Shown piece by piece: positions 16,995 to 25,534 of a stretch of DNA of 64,000 nucleotides. The translations under genes were made by a program, and so were the position numbers. Positions within the stretch are counted from its first letter, which is position 1, and the number at the start of each line of letters is the position of its first letter. The notes beneath the pieces were generated by a model that worked only from the letters and a program-made list of their open reading frames with translations, was not told the DNA's origin and did no database searches. This DNA is from Hyphomonadaceae bacterium UBA1933 (GTDB lineage Bacteria > Pseudomonadota > Alphaproteobacteria > Caulobacterales > Aquidulcibacteraceae): NCBI GenBank assembly GCA_002337085.1, contig DDFH01000007.1:310001-374000 (forward strand), written 5' to 3'.

Positions 16995-18380
16995 ATGAAC
17001 AATATCGTCAAACAATTTATCGCAATCACTGGCGAAAGTGGTGTTATTCATGGTGAAGATGTTAAGAAACGCTCCGGCGATTGGTTGAATAAAACTATTT
17101 GCAATGCCTTATGCGTGGTGCGCCCCAAAACTACCGATGAAGTATCGCAAATTATGAAAATTTGTAACGATAATGATATTGGCGTGGTTGCTTCGGGTGG
17201 TTTAACGGGTTTGGTGCATGGCACTGATTGCACCAAAGAACAGGTTCAAATTTCTTTAGAGCGCATGAACAAAGTGATTTCGGTTGATGAAATTGGCAAA
17301 ACCATGTTGGTTGAAGCAGGCACCCCACTTGAAAAAGTGCATCAAATTGCCAGTGAACATGATTTAACCTATGCGGTTGATTTAGGCGCACGTGGCTCAT
17401 GCACCATTGGCGGCAATATTTCGACCAATGCTGGTGGCAATACTGTAATTCGCTATGGCATGACCCGTGAACAAATCCTTGGGCTTGAGGCGGTTTTAGC
17501 GGATGGGACGATTGTTTCATCGCTTAATAGTCTTTTGAAAAATAATACCGGCTATGATTTGAAACAATTATTAATCGGTGCAGAAGGAACATTGGGAATT
17601 GTTACCAAGGCGGTATTACGCCTGCATCCCAAAACCAAATCCAAAAATATGGCATTTATTGCGGTCGATGATTTTGTGGCACTTACCAATATTTTCAAGG
17701 CGGCATCAAATGCCTTTGGTGGCAATCTTACCTCATTTGAAGTATTATGGGGCGACCATTATCGCCTTCTAACCAAGGATTCAGGGCGCAACCCCGCACC
17801 ATTGCCAACCGATTATGCCTATTACGCAATCTTTGAAGCCCAAGGACTAAACCCCGAAAAGGATAAAGAGCATTTTGACGAATGCTTTGCCGAATTTGCC
17901 GAAAATGAATTATTAATTGATGGCGTTATTGCACAATCCGAAGCACAGGCAAAATCAATATGGGCAATTCGCGAAGATATTGCGGGGCTTTATGAGCTTT
18001 TGTCACCATTGGCATTATTTGATGTATCAATGCCAATCAAAGATATGGATAATTATATCAATGACTTAACCAAAAACGTTAAGGCGAAATGGGGTAAAAT
18101 TGCCCAAGTTTCGGTTTTCGGTCACCTTGGCGATGGAAACCTTCATATTGCGGTTTCCCCCAAAGTTTGGGAAGATAATACCCACCGCGAAATTGAAGAA
18201 TTGGTTTATACACCGCTTAAAGCGCTTGGCGGTTCGGTCTCTGCGGAACATGGTATCGGGCTTGAGAAACGTGACTTCCTTCACAATTCACGAAGTAAAA
18301 TTGAGCTAAATATTATGCGTTCATTGAAAAAAACACTCGACCCCAAAGGAATTTTAAACGCAGGCAAGATATTCAATTAA
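16995..18380 (+). CDS. FAD-dependent D-2-hydroxyacid oxidase/dehydrogenase (GlcD/D2HGDH-like)
   Basis: A 461-aa flavoenzyme of the GlcD/D-2-hydroxyglutarate dehydrogenase family that would oxidise a D-2-hydroxyacid to the 2-oxoacid. The PCMH-type FAD-binding domain is N-terminal (ASGGLTGLVHGTD, and NISTNAGGNTVIRYGMTRE). The C-terminal FAD-oxidase domain carries HLGDGNLHIAV and SAEHGIGLEKR, which hold the metal and substrate ligands. A strong ribosome-binding site (GGAGAAGG) precedes the ATG. D-lactate, glycolate and D-2-hydroxyglutarate are all possible substrates. No glcE/glcF partner is adjacent, which favours a stand-alone enzyme. Confidence 0.9.
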   Translation: MNNIVKQFIAITGESGVIHGEDVKKRSGDWLNKTICNALCVVRPKTTDEVSQIMKICNDNDIGVVASGGLTGLVHGTDCTKEQVQISLERMNKVISVDEIGKTMLVEAGTPLEKVHQIASEHDLTYAVDLGARGSCTIGGNISTNAGGNTVIRYGMTREQILGLEAVLADGTIVSSLNSLLKNNTGYDLKQLLIGAEGTLGIVTKAVLRLHPKTKSKNMAFIAVDDFVALTNIFKAASNAFGGNLTSFEVLWGDHYRLLTKDSGRNPAPLPTDYAYYAIFEAQGLNPEKDKEHFDECFAEFAENELLIDGVIAQSEAQAKSIWAIREDIAGLYELLSPLALFDVSMPIKDMDNYINDLTKNVKAKWGKIAQVSVFGHLGDGNLHIAVSPKVWEDNTHREIEELVYTPLKALGGSVSAEHGIGLEKRDFLHNSRSKIELNIMRSLKKTLDPKGILNAGKIFN

Positions 18381-18420
18381 ACAAATATTACAAAGAATAA
18401 ATTATATAATAATAAAACCT

Positions 18421-18512
18421 GTCATACCGGAAATTGCAAAGCAATTGTCCGGTATATTGCGAAGTTAAATCATAGATACCGGACATTTTGTTTCACAAAA
18501 TTCCGGTATGAC
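18421..18512. repeat. paired-hairpin palindromic element
   Basis: Between GTC and GAC lie two long hairpins that share the same outer 8-bp stem ATACCGGA/TCCGGTAT. The first (18424-18455) continues AATTGC-AAA-GCAATT with one bulged G. The second continues ATTTTGT-TTC-ACAAAAT with one bulged C. The overall layout matches the element at 16839-16917. It sits between the converging hydroxyacid oxidase and amidase genes. Confidence 0.8.
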
Positions 18513-18529
18513 AACCTAATCCAATTTAA

Positions 18530-20074
18530 CTAATCCAATTTGGGCGCTTTGCGCATTTTTCCAAGGTTTTCAAATGCAATACCAAGCGATAAAATGCCCG
18601 CCTCATCCCATTTTTTGCCAATGAATGATAAACCAAGCGGCATTCCCTGCACCTGCCCCATTGGCACGGTAAGGTGGGGGAAGCCCGCAACCGCCGCCAT
18701 ACCACTCATGGACTTACCATTATATTGGTCGCCATAAATCTCATCAATAAGCCATGCCGGACCATATGACGGGCCAATAAGGGCATCAAGTTTATAGGTT
18801 GCGAACAATATATTTAAATTCGCCCCCGCCAAATCATGGGAGCGATTTACCGCGTGAAGATATTCAGGCGCATCAAGCCCATTTGTCGCCTCGGCCTTTA
18901 TGAAATCTTCTTGCCCGAAAAATTGCAATTCCTTGTCGGCATTGGCATTATTAAAATCAATCAAATCTTTTAAAGTACGCATTTTTGAATTGGTGGAGGC
19001 AAGATATTTATTCAAGCCATCTTTTAATTCATAATGCAAAACCACGCTTTCACCCTCATTAACTTGGGGCAAACGATTGGTGGGAATTTCAATTAAAATC
19101 GCCCCCGCTGCCTTTAATTTTTCGGCGGTTTGATTAAAGGCGGCGTTGGTTTTAGGATTATCGCCAATATTATCACGCAAAATACCAAGGCGTTTACCCA
19201 CAAGGCTTGCCCCCTTCATTGCCGCCACATAGTCTTTTTTATGACTATCGGCGTCAATTGTCGCGCTATCAAGTGGGTCTGTACCCGCCATAATATTGGT
19301 CATAATCGCAACATCAATAACATTGCGCCCCATCGCGCCCAAAGTGTCTTGGGTGGATGAAATTGGTATCACATGGGTACGCGACACAAGGCCCACGGTT
19401 GGTTTTAATCCAACCAAGCCATTCATATTAGATGGGCAAATTATTGAACCATCGGTTTCCGAACCAATGCCAATAATTGCAAAAGATGCGGCAACCCCCG
19501 CCCCTGTTCCCGCCGAAGAGCCGCAAGTTGTGCGTTTCAAATCGTATGGATTATGGGTTTGCCCACCAAGACCGCTCCAGCCACTAATGGAATTATCACC
19601 GCGCATATTGGCCCATTCAGAAAGATTGGTTTTGCCAAGAATTATCACCCCTGCCGCGCGTAATTTTGCCACCGCCGGATTATCACGCCCCGTAAAATTA
19701 TCTTTTAGTGCCAATGAACCTGCCGTGGTTGGCATTTTATCCAATGTATCAACATTGTCTTTAACCAAAATTGGAATGCCTAGCATCGGACTTTTAACGC
19801 CATTTTTGCGGGCGATATCGGCGGCCTTGGCGGCATTAAGGGCGTCTGGATTAATAGTCAAAACCGCGCCCAATTTGCCATTATATTTTTTAATCCGCTC
19901 CAAAGAGGCTTGGGTTAATTCATAAGAAGTGAATGCGCCATTATCCATCTCCGTCTCAAGCTCAGGGATTGGCATCTCGTTAATGAGTGCCTGACGCGCC
20001 TTATTTATGTCGGCAAAAGCAGGTGAAGCAAGCAAGGCAAATGAAGACGCAATTAATATTATTTTGGTTTTCAT
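18530..20074 (-). CDS. secreted amidase signature family enzyme
   Basis: A 514-aa amidase with a signal peptide (cleavage near AFAD). The Ser-cisSer-Lys triad is visible: K105 in VKDN, the cis-serine in CGSSAGTGAG (S186/S187) and the nucleophile S210 in SETDGSI. It would hydrolyse amide bonds in the periplasm; candidates include peptide amides or peptidoglycan-related amides, but the substrate is unknown. It starts 18 bases after the Anbu protease gene, with AAGGA upstream, so it is probably the last gene of that operon. A 12-bp repeat spans its stop codon. Confidence 0.88.
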   Translation of the reverse strand: MKTKIILIASSFALLASPAFADINKARQALINEMPIPELETEMDNGAFTSYELTQASLERIKKYNGKLGAVLTINPDALNAAKAADIARKNGVKSPMLGIPILVKDNVDTLDKMPTTAGSLALKDNFTGRDNPAVAKLRAAGVIILGKTNLSEWANMRGDNSISGWSGLGGQTHNPYDLKRTTCGSSAGTGAGVAASFAIIGIGSETDGSIICPSNMNGLVGLKPTVGLVSRTHVIPISSTQDTLGAMGRNVIDVAIMTNIMAGTDPLDSATIDADSHKKDYVAAMKGASLVGKRLGILRDNIGDNPKTNAAFNQTAEKLKAAGAILIEIPTNRLPQVNEGESVVLHYELKDGLNKYLASTNSKMRTLKDLIDFNNANADKELQFFGQEDFIKAEATNGLDAPEYLHAVNRSHDLAGANLNILFATYKLDALIGPSYGPAWLIDEIYGDQYNGKSMSGMAAVAGFPHLTVPMGQVQGMPLGLSFIGKKWDEAGILSLGIAFENLGKMRKAPKLD

Positions 20075-20092
20075 TTGTTTATCCTTTTATAA

Positions 20093-20839
20093 TCACTCAA
20101 GTGGTGAAACAAATGGTGGGCGTGGAATTGATGCCTGCGCCTCACGCAGTTTTATACCCCATTCCCGTGAAAGGGTTTGGAAATAAGGGTCGGTTCGTTC
20201 AACCCGGTAAAATGCGGGTTTGGAATTTGGAATATTCCTAAGCATAACAATATCAATCGGCAAACCAACCGCAAGGTTTGAGCGCATAGTTGAATCAAAT
20301 GAAATCAAGCCCAGTTTCACCGCCTCATTAAACGGGGTTTCAGAGGTTAAGGCACGGTCAAGAATTGGCTTACCATATTTCAATTCACCAATTTGCAGAT
20401 ATGGCGTTTCACGACCGCATGAAATGGAATTGCCAACGTCATAAATTAAAAATAGCTTTAAAGGTTCATCACCAATGCGCCCACCCAAAAGCATGGTTGC
20501 ACCAAAGCTTACACCCTCTGCCTCATAGCCGGCCTTGATTTGTAATTGCGTTGAACGCAAAACCTTGCCCACAAGTTCAGCAGCGCGAAACATAGTTGGC
20601 ACGGTTTCAAGTGTCTCAATTTCTTCGGTTTCGGGGTTTTTAATACCTTCTTCAAGTTTTGAAAGTGTGGCCTGCGTCACCGATAAATTGCCAGCAGTCG
20701 CAACGGAAATAAACCTATCCTTACCCTCAAAAATATGCATTTTTTTGAAGGTTGATACATTGTCAATGCCGGCATTGGTGCGCGTATCGGCCATCATGAT
20801 TAGGCCCGCATCAATCAACATACCCACACAATAGGTCAT
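20093..20839 (-). CDS. Anbu proteasome-type (Ntn-hydrolase) protease
   Basis: A 248-aa member of the Anbu ('ancestral beta-subunit') family, related to 20S proteasome beta subunits and HslV. Starting at ATG 20839 gives MTYCVG, so removal of Met exposes the catalytic Thr1. The conserved D17 (in ADTRTNAG) and a lysine at 31-32 (TFKK) complete the N-terminal-nucleophile site. Anbu forms open ring-like or helical assemblies, and its substrate is unknown. The upstream frame to 20884 is rejected because it would bury the Thr. It follows a transglutaminase gene by 114 bases, in the gene set that defines Anbu operons. Confidence 0.92.
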   Translation of the reverse strand: MTYCVGMLIDAGLIMMADTRTNAGIDNVSTFKKMHIFEGKDRFISVATAGNLSVTQATLSKLEEGIKNPETEEIETLETVPTMFRAAELVGKVLRSTQLQIKAGYEAEGVSFGATMLLGGRIGDEPLKLFLIYDVGNSISCGRETPYLQIGELKYGKPILDRALTSETPFNEAVKLGLISFDSTMRSNLAVGLPIDIVMLRNIPNSKPAFYRVERTDPYFQTLSREWGIKLREAQASIPRPPFVSPLE

Positions 20840-20953
20840 TTTTGGCATTCCCCCCGAATTTAGCGCCCCCAAATACAACGCCAAAGAATTAAGAAATCAT
20901 TGATTCCTTAATTGTCATAACAGAGCAATAGTTAAGTCATAAATCAATCATAA

Positions 20954-21784
20954 TCACTGCGATTGCGACTGAAATTGTAATCCTGCCTTACGAACATTCA
21001 ATCCAACTGATAATGTTTCTGTTCCACCACCATACCTTGAACCCGCGATTGGCGCGGCATCGCGGTAATCAAGGCCAACTGCAACTTTAACATAATGCTC
21101 ATCGGCACAAATGCCGTTTGCGGGGTCAAAGGCAACCCAACCAAGGCCATTAATATGGGTTTCTGCCCAGGCATGTGACGCCTCTTGTAAATTTGCCCCG
21201 TCTTGGCGCAATAAATGACCGGAAACATAGCGCGACGGCAGCCCCAAAAGCCGTGAACAAGCGATAAAAATATGGGCGTAATCCTGACAAACCCCAGATT
21301 TGGCGGCAAATGCCTGCACTGCATCAGTCTGCGAATTAGTTGTCATAGTATCAAAGCGCATGGTTTCATATATCGCGCCAAGTAATTGATGCGCCTTACC
21401 CAAATCATCTTTTTCACTTGCCGCAGCAAATGCAAATTCCTTTAATTCAGGCGAAAAACAAGCAAGCGAAGTAAAACGTTTATAAACCGCAAGTGGGAAA
21501 TTGGCATCCACATCAGTAATCACACCCGATGTTAAATATGTATCAACCGATCCTATAACCTCGATTGAAAATTCTTGCACGGGTTCTTCAATGGATAAAA
21601 TATGGCAAAGATTGCCATAAGCATCATAAAAAGGGTTAAGGCGGGCATCGCAATCAACATTAATATCCCATGATAAGATATTCTGAACCGAATTTGATTG
21701 TGGTGTAAGACGCAAGGTCTGAATCACCATTTTTGTCGGATTGGAAAACGAATATTTGGTAATATGATCAATATCTATGTGCAT
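20954..21784 (-). CDS. transglutaminase-like cysteine protease of Anbu operon
   Basis: A 276-aa protein with an N-terminal beta domain (Bact_transglu_N, about 1-95) and a papain-like transglutaminase core with C166 (SGVCQDYAH), H204 (ASHAWAE) and D220 (VAFDPANG). In this family the core usually acts as a peptidase or amide ligase rather than a true transglutaminase. It follows the alpha-E gene by 6 bases and precedes the Anbu gene, so it should be co-transcribed. It probably processes the same peptide or protein product that the ATP-grasp protein makes (inference). Confidence 0.92.
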   Translation of the reverse strand: MHIDIDHITKYSFSNPTKMVIQTLRLTPQSNSVQNILSWDINVDCDARLNPFYDAYGNLCHILSIEEPVQEFSIEVIGSVDTYLTSGVITDVDANFPLAVYKRFTSLACFSPELKEFAFAAASEKDDLGKAHQLLGAIYETMRFDTMTTNSQTDAVQAFAAKSGVCQDYAHIFIACSRLLGLPSRYVSGHLLRQDGANLQEASHAWAETHINGLGWVAFDPANGICADEHYVKVAVGLDYRDAAPIAGSRYGGGTETLSVGLNVRKAGLQFQSQSQ

Positions 21785-21790
21785 TTTAAA

Positions 21791-22723
21791 TCAAAATAAG
21801 AATTGTTCGGCAATTGAATGCCCCAAGGAATTATTATCAACTTGAAACTGTACTAAAAACTCGTGCAGCCCTGATTGGAAAATCGTATTTATATTGTTGT
21901 TTTTTATTTTATTCTCGATGGCGCGCGCTTTTCTATCTGCCGCGCCGGTGCGTCCATTACTGGAACGAAGGCGCGATAAAATAAGGTTTATTTCAGAAAT
22001 ACAAGCGGCAAGTGAACGTGGCATTTCTTGCTTTAAAATCAGTAATTCTGCCACATCCCACGCAACTAGACCCTCACGATAAATCCAACGATACGCGGTT
22101 TCTGCTGAAACGCTTCTAAGCAGCGTTGTCCATTGCGCCTGATCAACTGGGCCACCGACATGCTCTTTGCTTGGCAAAAGGACGTGGTATTTAACATCAA
22201 GAAGCCTTGCCGTATTATCGGCACGCTCAACCGCCGCCCCAAGGCGTATAAACCATAGGCATTCATTACGGAGCATTGTTCGATGTAATGCGCCCTCAAA
22301 ACCACGTACTACATCCTCAACCCACGCGACAAATGCGCCAAAATCGTCATTTTTTACGGCATTCTGAACTTTTCTAAAGTTTAGCCATGCCTCGTTTAAT
22401 TCTTCGAATACTTCACGGGTTAAAGCGGTACGAACGGCGCGGGCATCATGGCGTGCCTTGCCAAAACATGAAATCACCGAGCTTTGATTACTTTCATCAA
22501 AGCACATAAAGTTGATAATTTGCTTGCGCTTGGCCTTTGCTTTATCGCCCGGATAAATCAAGGTTGCGCCCGATGCCTCAAACGCGGATTGAATACCAGA
22601 TGGGCTTTCACTAAAAGGAAGCATATCGAATTTAAGACCGGCATCAATAAGGCGTGCCGTAAAATCCGCACGCTCGATATGGCGACCAATCCAATAAAGT
22701 GAAGAAGCAGTTCTTGATAACAT
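21791..22723 (-). CDS. alpha-E domain protein (DUF403)
   Basis: An all-helical 310-aa alpha-E protein (COG2307). It begins MLSRTASSLYWIGRHIERAD, the family signature (shown here only in part), and contains RRVERADNTARLLD-like elements (AVERADNTARLLDV). Function is not established; the protein is nearly always encoded next to the ATP-grasp COG2308 partner, sometimes fused to it. Here its ATG directly follows the TAG of that gene with no spacing, which points to translational coupling. Confidence 0.92.
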   Translation of the reverse strand: MLSRTASSLYWIGRHIERADFTARLIDAGLKFDMLPFSESPSGIQSAFEASGATLIYPGDKAKAKRKQIINFMCFDESNQSSVISCFGKARHDARAVRTALTREVFEELNEAWLNFRKVQNAVKNDDFGAFVAWVEDVVRGFEGALHRTMLRNECLWFIRLGAAVERADNTARLLDVKYHVLLPSKEHVGGPVDQAQWTTLLRSVSAETAYRWIYREGLVAWDVAELLILKQEMPRSLAACISEINLILSRLRSSNGRTGAADRKARAIENKIKNNNINTIFQSGLHEFLVQFQVDNNSLGHSIAEQFLF

Positions 22724-24175
22724 CTATTCCTCCACCACTTTTATATTATTTTCATCGACCACCCATGTATCTTTGGTTCCGCCACCTTGTGATGAATTGA
22801 CCACCAGCGAGCCTTCGGTCAATGCCACGCGGGTAAGACCACCGGGAACAATGTTAACGCCTTTTGAACCGGTTAAAATAAACGGACGCAAATCAACATG
22901 GCGCGGACAAAGCCCGCTATCAGTCAATGTTGGGCAGGTTGAAAGTGCCAAAGTTGGCTGGGCAATGAAGCGGTGTGGTTCTTTTAAAAGTGCTTTACGG
23001 AAATCTTCAATCTGCGCCTTGGTTGAGGTTGGGCCAACAAGCATGCCGTAACCACCAGAACCATCAACCAATTTCACCACCAATTTTTCAAGATTATCAT
23101 TTACATATTTCAGCTTATCAGCCTCACGGCAGCGATAGGTTTCAACATTGGGAATGATGGCATCCTTGCCAGTATAAAATTTGATAATCTCTGGCATATA
23201 GGAATAAATCGCCTTGTCATCGGCAATCCCTGTTCCCGGTGCATTTACGATTGTCACATTACCTTGGGCATAGGCATCCATAAGCCCCGGTACACCCAAC
23301 ATGGAATCAGGATTGAACATAAGCGGGTCAATAAAATCATCATCAACACGGCGATAAATGACATCAACTTGTTGTGGGCCTTCGGTGGTTCGCATAAATA
23401 CTTTGCGGTCTTTTACAAATAAATCACTGCCTTCAACCAATTCAGCACCTGTGCGATCGGCCAAGAAAGAATGTTCGTAAAATGCCGAATTATATGGCCC
23501 AGGCGTAAGGATAACCACCATTGGATCATTGCCACAATTTGGTGGCGCAACCGAACGCAGGGTTTCAATCAAATAATCGGTATATTGACTAACAGGGCGG
23601 ATTTTGTGTTGTTCAACCAAAGACGGAAACAATCGTTGCATCGCTTCACGATCTTCAAGCATATAACTTACGCCCGATGGGGTGCGGGCATTATCTTCAA
23701 GCACGAAAAAGTCATCAGCACCGGTGCGCACAATATCAATACCAGAAATATGTGACCAAACGTCATGTGGTGGCTTAATAACCGTCATTTGCAGGCGATA
23801 TTGCGGGTTGGCATATATTAAATCTTCGGGTAAAATCCCCGCCTTCATGATTTCTTTTTTGCCATAAATGTCGGAAAGAAACATATTTATGGCATTAGCA
23901 CGCTGTATCAGGCCTTCTGATAATTTATCCCACTCACTACCTGCAATGATGCGCGGCACGATATCAAAAGGAATAATTCGTTCTTCGGCCTCATCATTGG
24001 AATAAACGGCAAAAGTGATGCCTGTCTTGCGGAAAATTTGTTCTGCGCTCGCTTGCCTGATAAGCATTTCGTCAACGGAAACTTCATCGACCCATTTGGC
24101 AAAGCTTAAATAGGGTTTGCGAATTGAACGGGTTTTACCCCCGCCCCACATTTCATCAAAGCCAGTTTTCTTCAT
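22724..24175 (-). CDS. circularly permuted ATP-grasp protein (COG2308, DUF404/DUF407)
   Basis: A 483-aa member of the circularly permuted ATP-grasp family, predicted to ligate amino acids or peptides with ATP. Recognisable stretches include FDIVPRIIAGSEW, FFVLEDNARTPSGVSYMLE (the metal- and ATP-binding block), VDGSGGYGM (glycine-rich loop) and RHVDLRPFI. It opens the operon: ATP-grasp, alpha-E, transglutaminase, Anbu, amidase. The promoter should lie in 24176-24332. Comparative work predicted this set makes and degrades a peptide-like product; no product is known from this sequence. Confidence 0.93.
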   Translation of the reverse strand: MKKTGFDEMWGGGKTRSIRKPYLSFAKWVDEVSVDEMLIRQASAEQIFRKTGITFAVYSNDEAEERIIPFDIVPRIIAGSEWDKLSEGLIQRANAINMFLSDIYGKKEIMKAGILPEDLIYANPQYRLQMTVIKPPHDVWSHISGIDIVRTGADDFFVLEDNARTPSGVSYMLEDREAMQRLFPSLVEQHKIRPVSQYTDYLIETLRSVAPPNCGNDPMVVILTPGPYNSAFYEHSFLADRTGAELVEGSDLFVKDRKVFMRTTEGPQQVDVIYRRVDDDFIDPLMFNPDSMLGVPGLMDAYAQGNVTIVNAPGTGIADDKAIYSYMPEIIKFYTGKDAIIPNVETYRCREADKLKYVNDNLEKLVVKLVDGSGGYGMLVGPTSTKAQIEDFRKALLKEPHRFIAQPTLALSTCPTLTDSGLCPRHVDLRPFILTGSKGVNIVPGGLTRVALTEGSLVVNSSQGGGTKDTWVVDENNIKVVEE

Positions 24176-24299
24176 ATGCTCTCAAATTCCTCTCCGAAGA
24201 CAAATGAAGCATAAATGAAAATAATTGCCGCATAAAAAAGCATATCGCACTTGCAATGTCGCAGCGCAATATTTCAATGCGTAAATATTATGCGTTGAT

Positions 24300-24342
24300 G
24301 ATTATATTTTAGGCAATAGTTTAGATTGTATATTAGGCAATA
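24300..24342. repeat. short tandem duplication across the arsR stop
   Basis: A 19-base sequence containing the ArsR stop codon (24324-24342) is repeated 24 bases further on (24300-24318) with 17 of 19 matches. TATTGCCTAA is the exact shared core on the minus strand. Confidence 0.5.
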
Positions 24343-24656
24343 TTATAATCATTACTTAATATTGAATCCAATAATTTTGGAAACCGTGAATTTATATCGT
24401 CAATGCGTATTGTATTGATGCTTTCCACCCCCTGCTTGCGCACACTTATAAGACCACTTTCACGCAAGACCCGAAAATGACCGGAAAGGGTTGATTTTGC
24501 AATATTGGCAAATGGCGTGGCGGCCTGCGTACAATTAAGTGAGCATTTATTTTCATACAAATGCTTGATGATTGCAAAGCGAACAGGGTCGCCAAGTGCC
24601 GATAAAATATCGGTTATAACCAAATCTTCGGTACGGGGCTGTTTTTCTTGTCTCAT
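24333..24656 (-). CDS. ArsR family transcriptional repressor
   Basis: A 107-aa winged helix-turn-helix protein. It opens with TDILSALGDPVRFAIIKHLY (part of the ArsR signature) and ends with the recognition helix and wing (STLSGHFRVLRESGLIS, RKQGVES). No clear metal-binding cysteine pair of the ArsR/SmtB type is present beyond a CSLNC-like pair in the middle (C39 and C43 region), which could bind a metal or sense oxidation. It is divergent from a short-chain dehydrogenase gene, and the shared 106-base promoter region carries inverted repeats, so it very likely represses both genes. HTH_20-type; non-metal ArsR regulators of SDR genes are common. Confidence 0.9.
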   Translation of the reverse strand: MRQEKQPRTEDLVITDILSALGDPVRFAIIKHLYENKCSLNCTQAATPFANIAKSTLSGHFRVLRESGLISVRKQGVESINTIRIDDINSRFPKLLDSILSNDYNIA

Positions 24657-24677
24657 ATTTTATGCATAACACAAGTC

Positions 24678-24705
24678 TTGACATAATTCAATAGTTCGGT
24701 ATTTA
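24678..24705 (+). promoter_or_regulatory. sigma70-like promoter for the SDR gene
   Basis: TTGACA (24678-24683) is followed after 16 bases by TATTTA (24700-24705). The operator arms of the ArsR site overlap the -10 side, a typical arrangement for repression. Confidence 0.55.
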
Positions 24706-24743
24706 CGAACTATTAGTTCGCTTTTTCCGTACTAATGAACTAA
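24691..24743. promoter_or_regulatory. ArsR operator: two inverted repeats
   Basis: ATAGTTCG (24691-24698) pairs with CGAACTAT (24706-24713), and directly next to it TTAGTTCG (24713-24720) is mirrored by TGAACTAA (24736-24743, one mismatch). The shared half-site TAGTTCG suggests two dimers of the divergent ArsR protein. Confidence 0.7.
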
Positions 24744-24762
24744 ACGATAAAGGAACCCCCAC

Positions 24763-25521
24763 ATGCCTTATAATTTTAATGGAAAAAATATATTTATAAC
24801 TGGCGGCTCGACCGGAATTGGCCTTGAAAGCGCAATTAAATTTGCACAATTGGGCGCAAACAAAGTCTTTATAACAGGTCGCAACGAAAATACCTTAAAC
24901 ACCGCAAAAGAGTTAATTGGCAAAAACGCCGAAATTATTATTGCCGATGTTGGAACTGATGCCGGCATTAAAGCCATGGTTGATAAGGTTGCGGCAGGCG
25001 GCATAAAACTTGATGTCGTTTTTGCCAATGCCGGAATTGCCGAAAACAACACCTTTGGTGAAACCACAAATGATGAATTTGACAAAACTTTTGACATCAA
25101 TGTTAAAGGCGTATTTTTTACGGTACAAGAATTATTGCCATTAACATCAGATGGCGCATCAATTATCCTTACGGCATCAATTGTTTCCCATAAAGGCATG
25201 GCAAATTTAAGCCTTTATAACGCATCAAAAGCAGCGGTCAGGTCTTTTGCACGCTCGTTCGCAACAGATTTAAAGGCGCGTAACATCCGCGTAAATGCCC
25301 TAAGCCCTGGTGCAACCCTAACCCCAATCATGCAAAATGGCCTTAAGATGGATACAGCAGCCCTTGAAGGCTTTAAGCAATATATCTCACAAGCGGCACC
25401 ATCGGGGCGCGTTGCCACACCTGATGAAATTGCCGATGTGGCAGTTTTCCTTGCGTCAGACACATCAAGCTATATCAATGGGATTGAACTAGATGTTGAT
25501 GGCGGCTTGGCCCAAGTTTAA
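24763..25521 (+). CDS. short-chain dehydrogenase/reductase
   Basis: Classical SDR of 252 aa. The NAD(P)-binding motif TGGSTGIG lies at 13-20, NAG at 89-91, and the catalytic S139, Y152 and K156 (SLYNASK) are present. The C-terminus (DEIADVAVFLASD, INGIELDVDGGL) is standard. Substrate unknown; the family covers sugars, ketones and steroids. The ribosome-binding site AAGGA is well spaced. Divergent from and probably controlled by the ArsR-type repressor. Confidence 0.92.
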   Translation: MPYNFNGKNIFITGGSTGIGLESAIKFAQLGANKVFITGRNENTLNTAKELIGKNAEIIIADVGTDAGIKAMVDKVAAGGIKLDVVFANAGIAENNTFGETTNDEFDKTFDINVKGVFFTVQELLPLTSDGASIILTASIVSHKGMANLSLYNASKAAVRSFARSFATDLKARNIRVNALSPGATLTPIMQNGLKMDTAALEGFKQYISQAAPSGRVATPDEIADVAVFLASDTSSYINGIELDVDGGLAQV

Positions 25522-25534
25522 GCCAAATCTGCAA

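Noticed and set aside
19296..19925. 209-codon plus-strand frame antisense to the amidase
   Set aside because: Lies wholly within the amidase gene, which has an intact catalytic triad; codon mirror image, no ribosome-binding site.
25522..25534. 6S RNA next to zapA
   Set aside because: Only 12-13 bases separate zapA from the convergent SDR gene, so there is no space for it.
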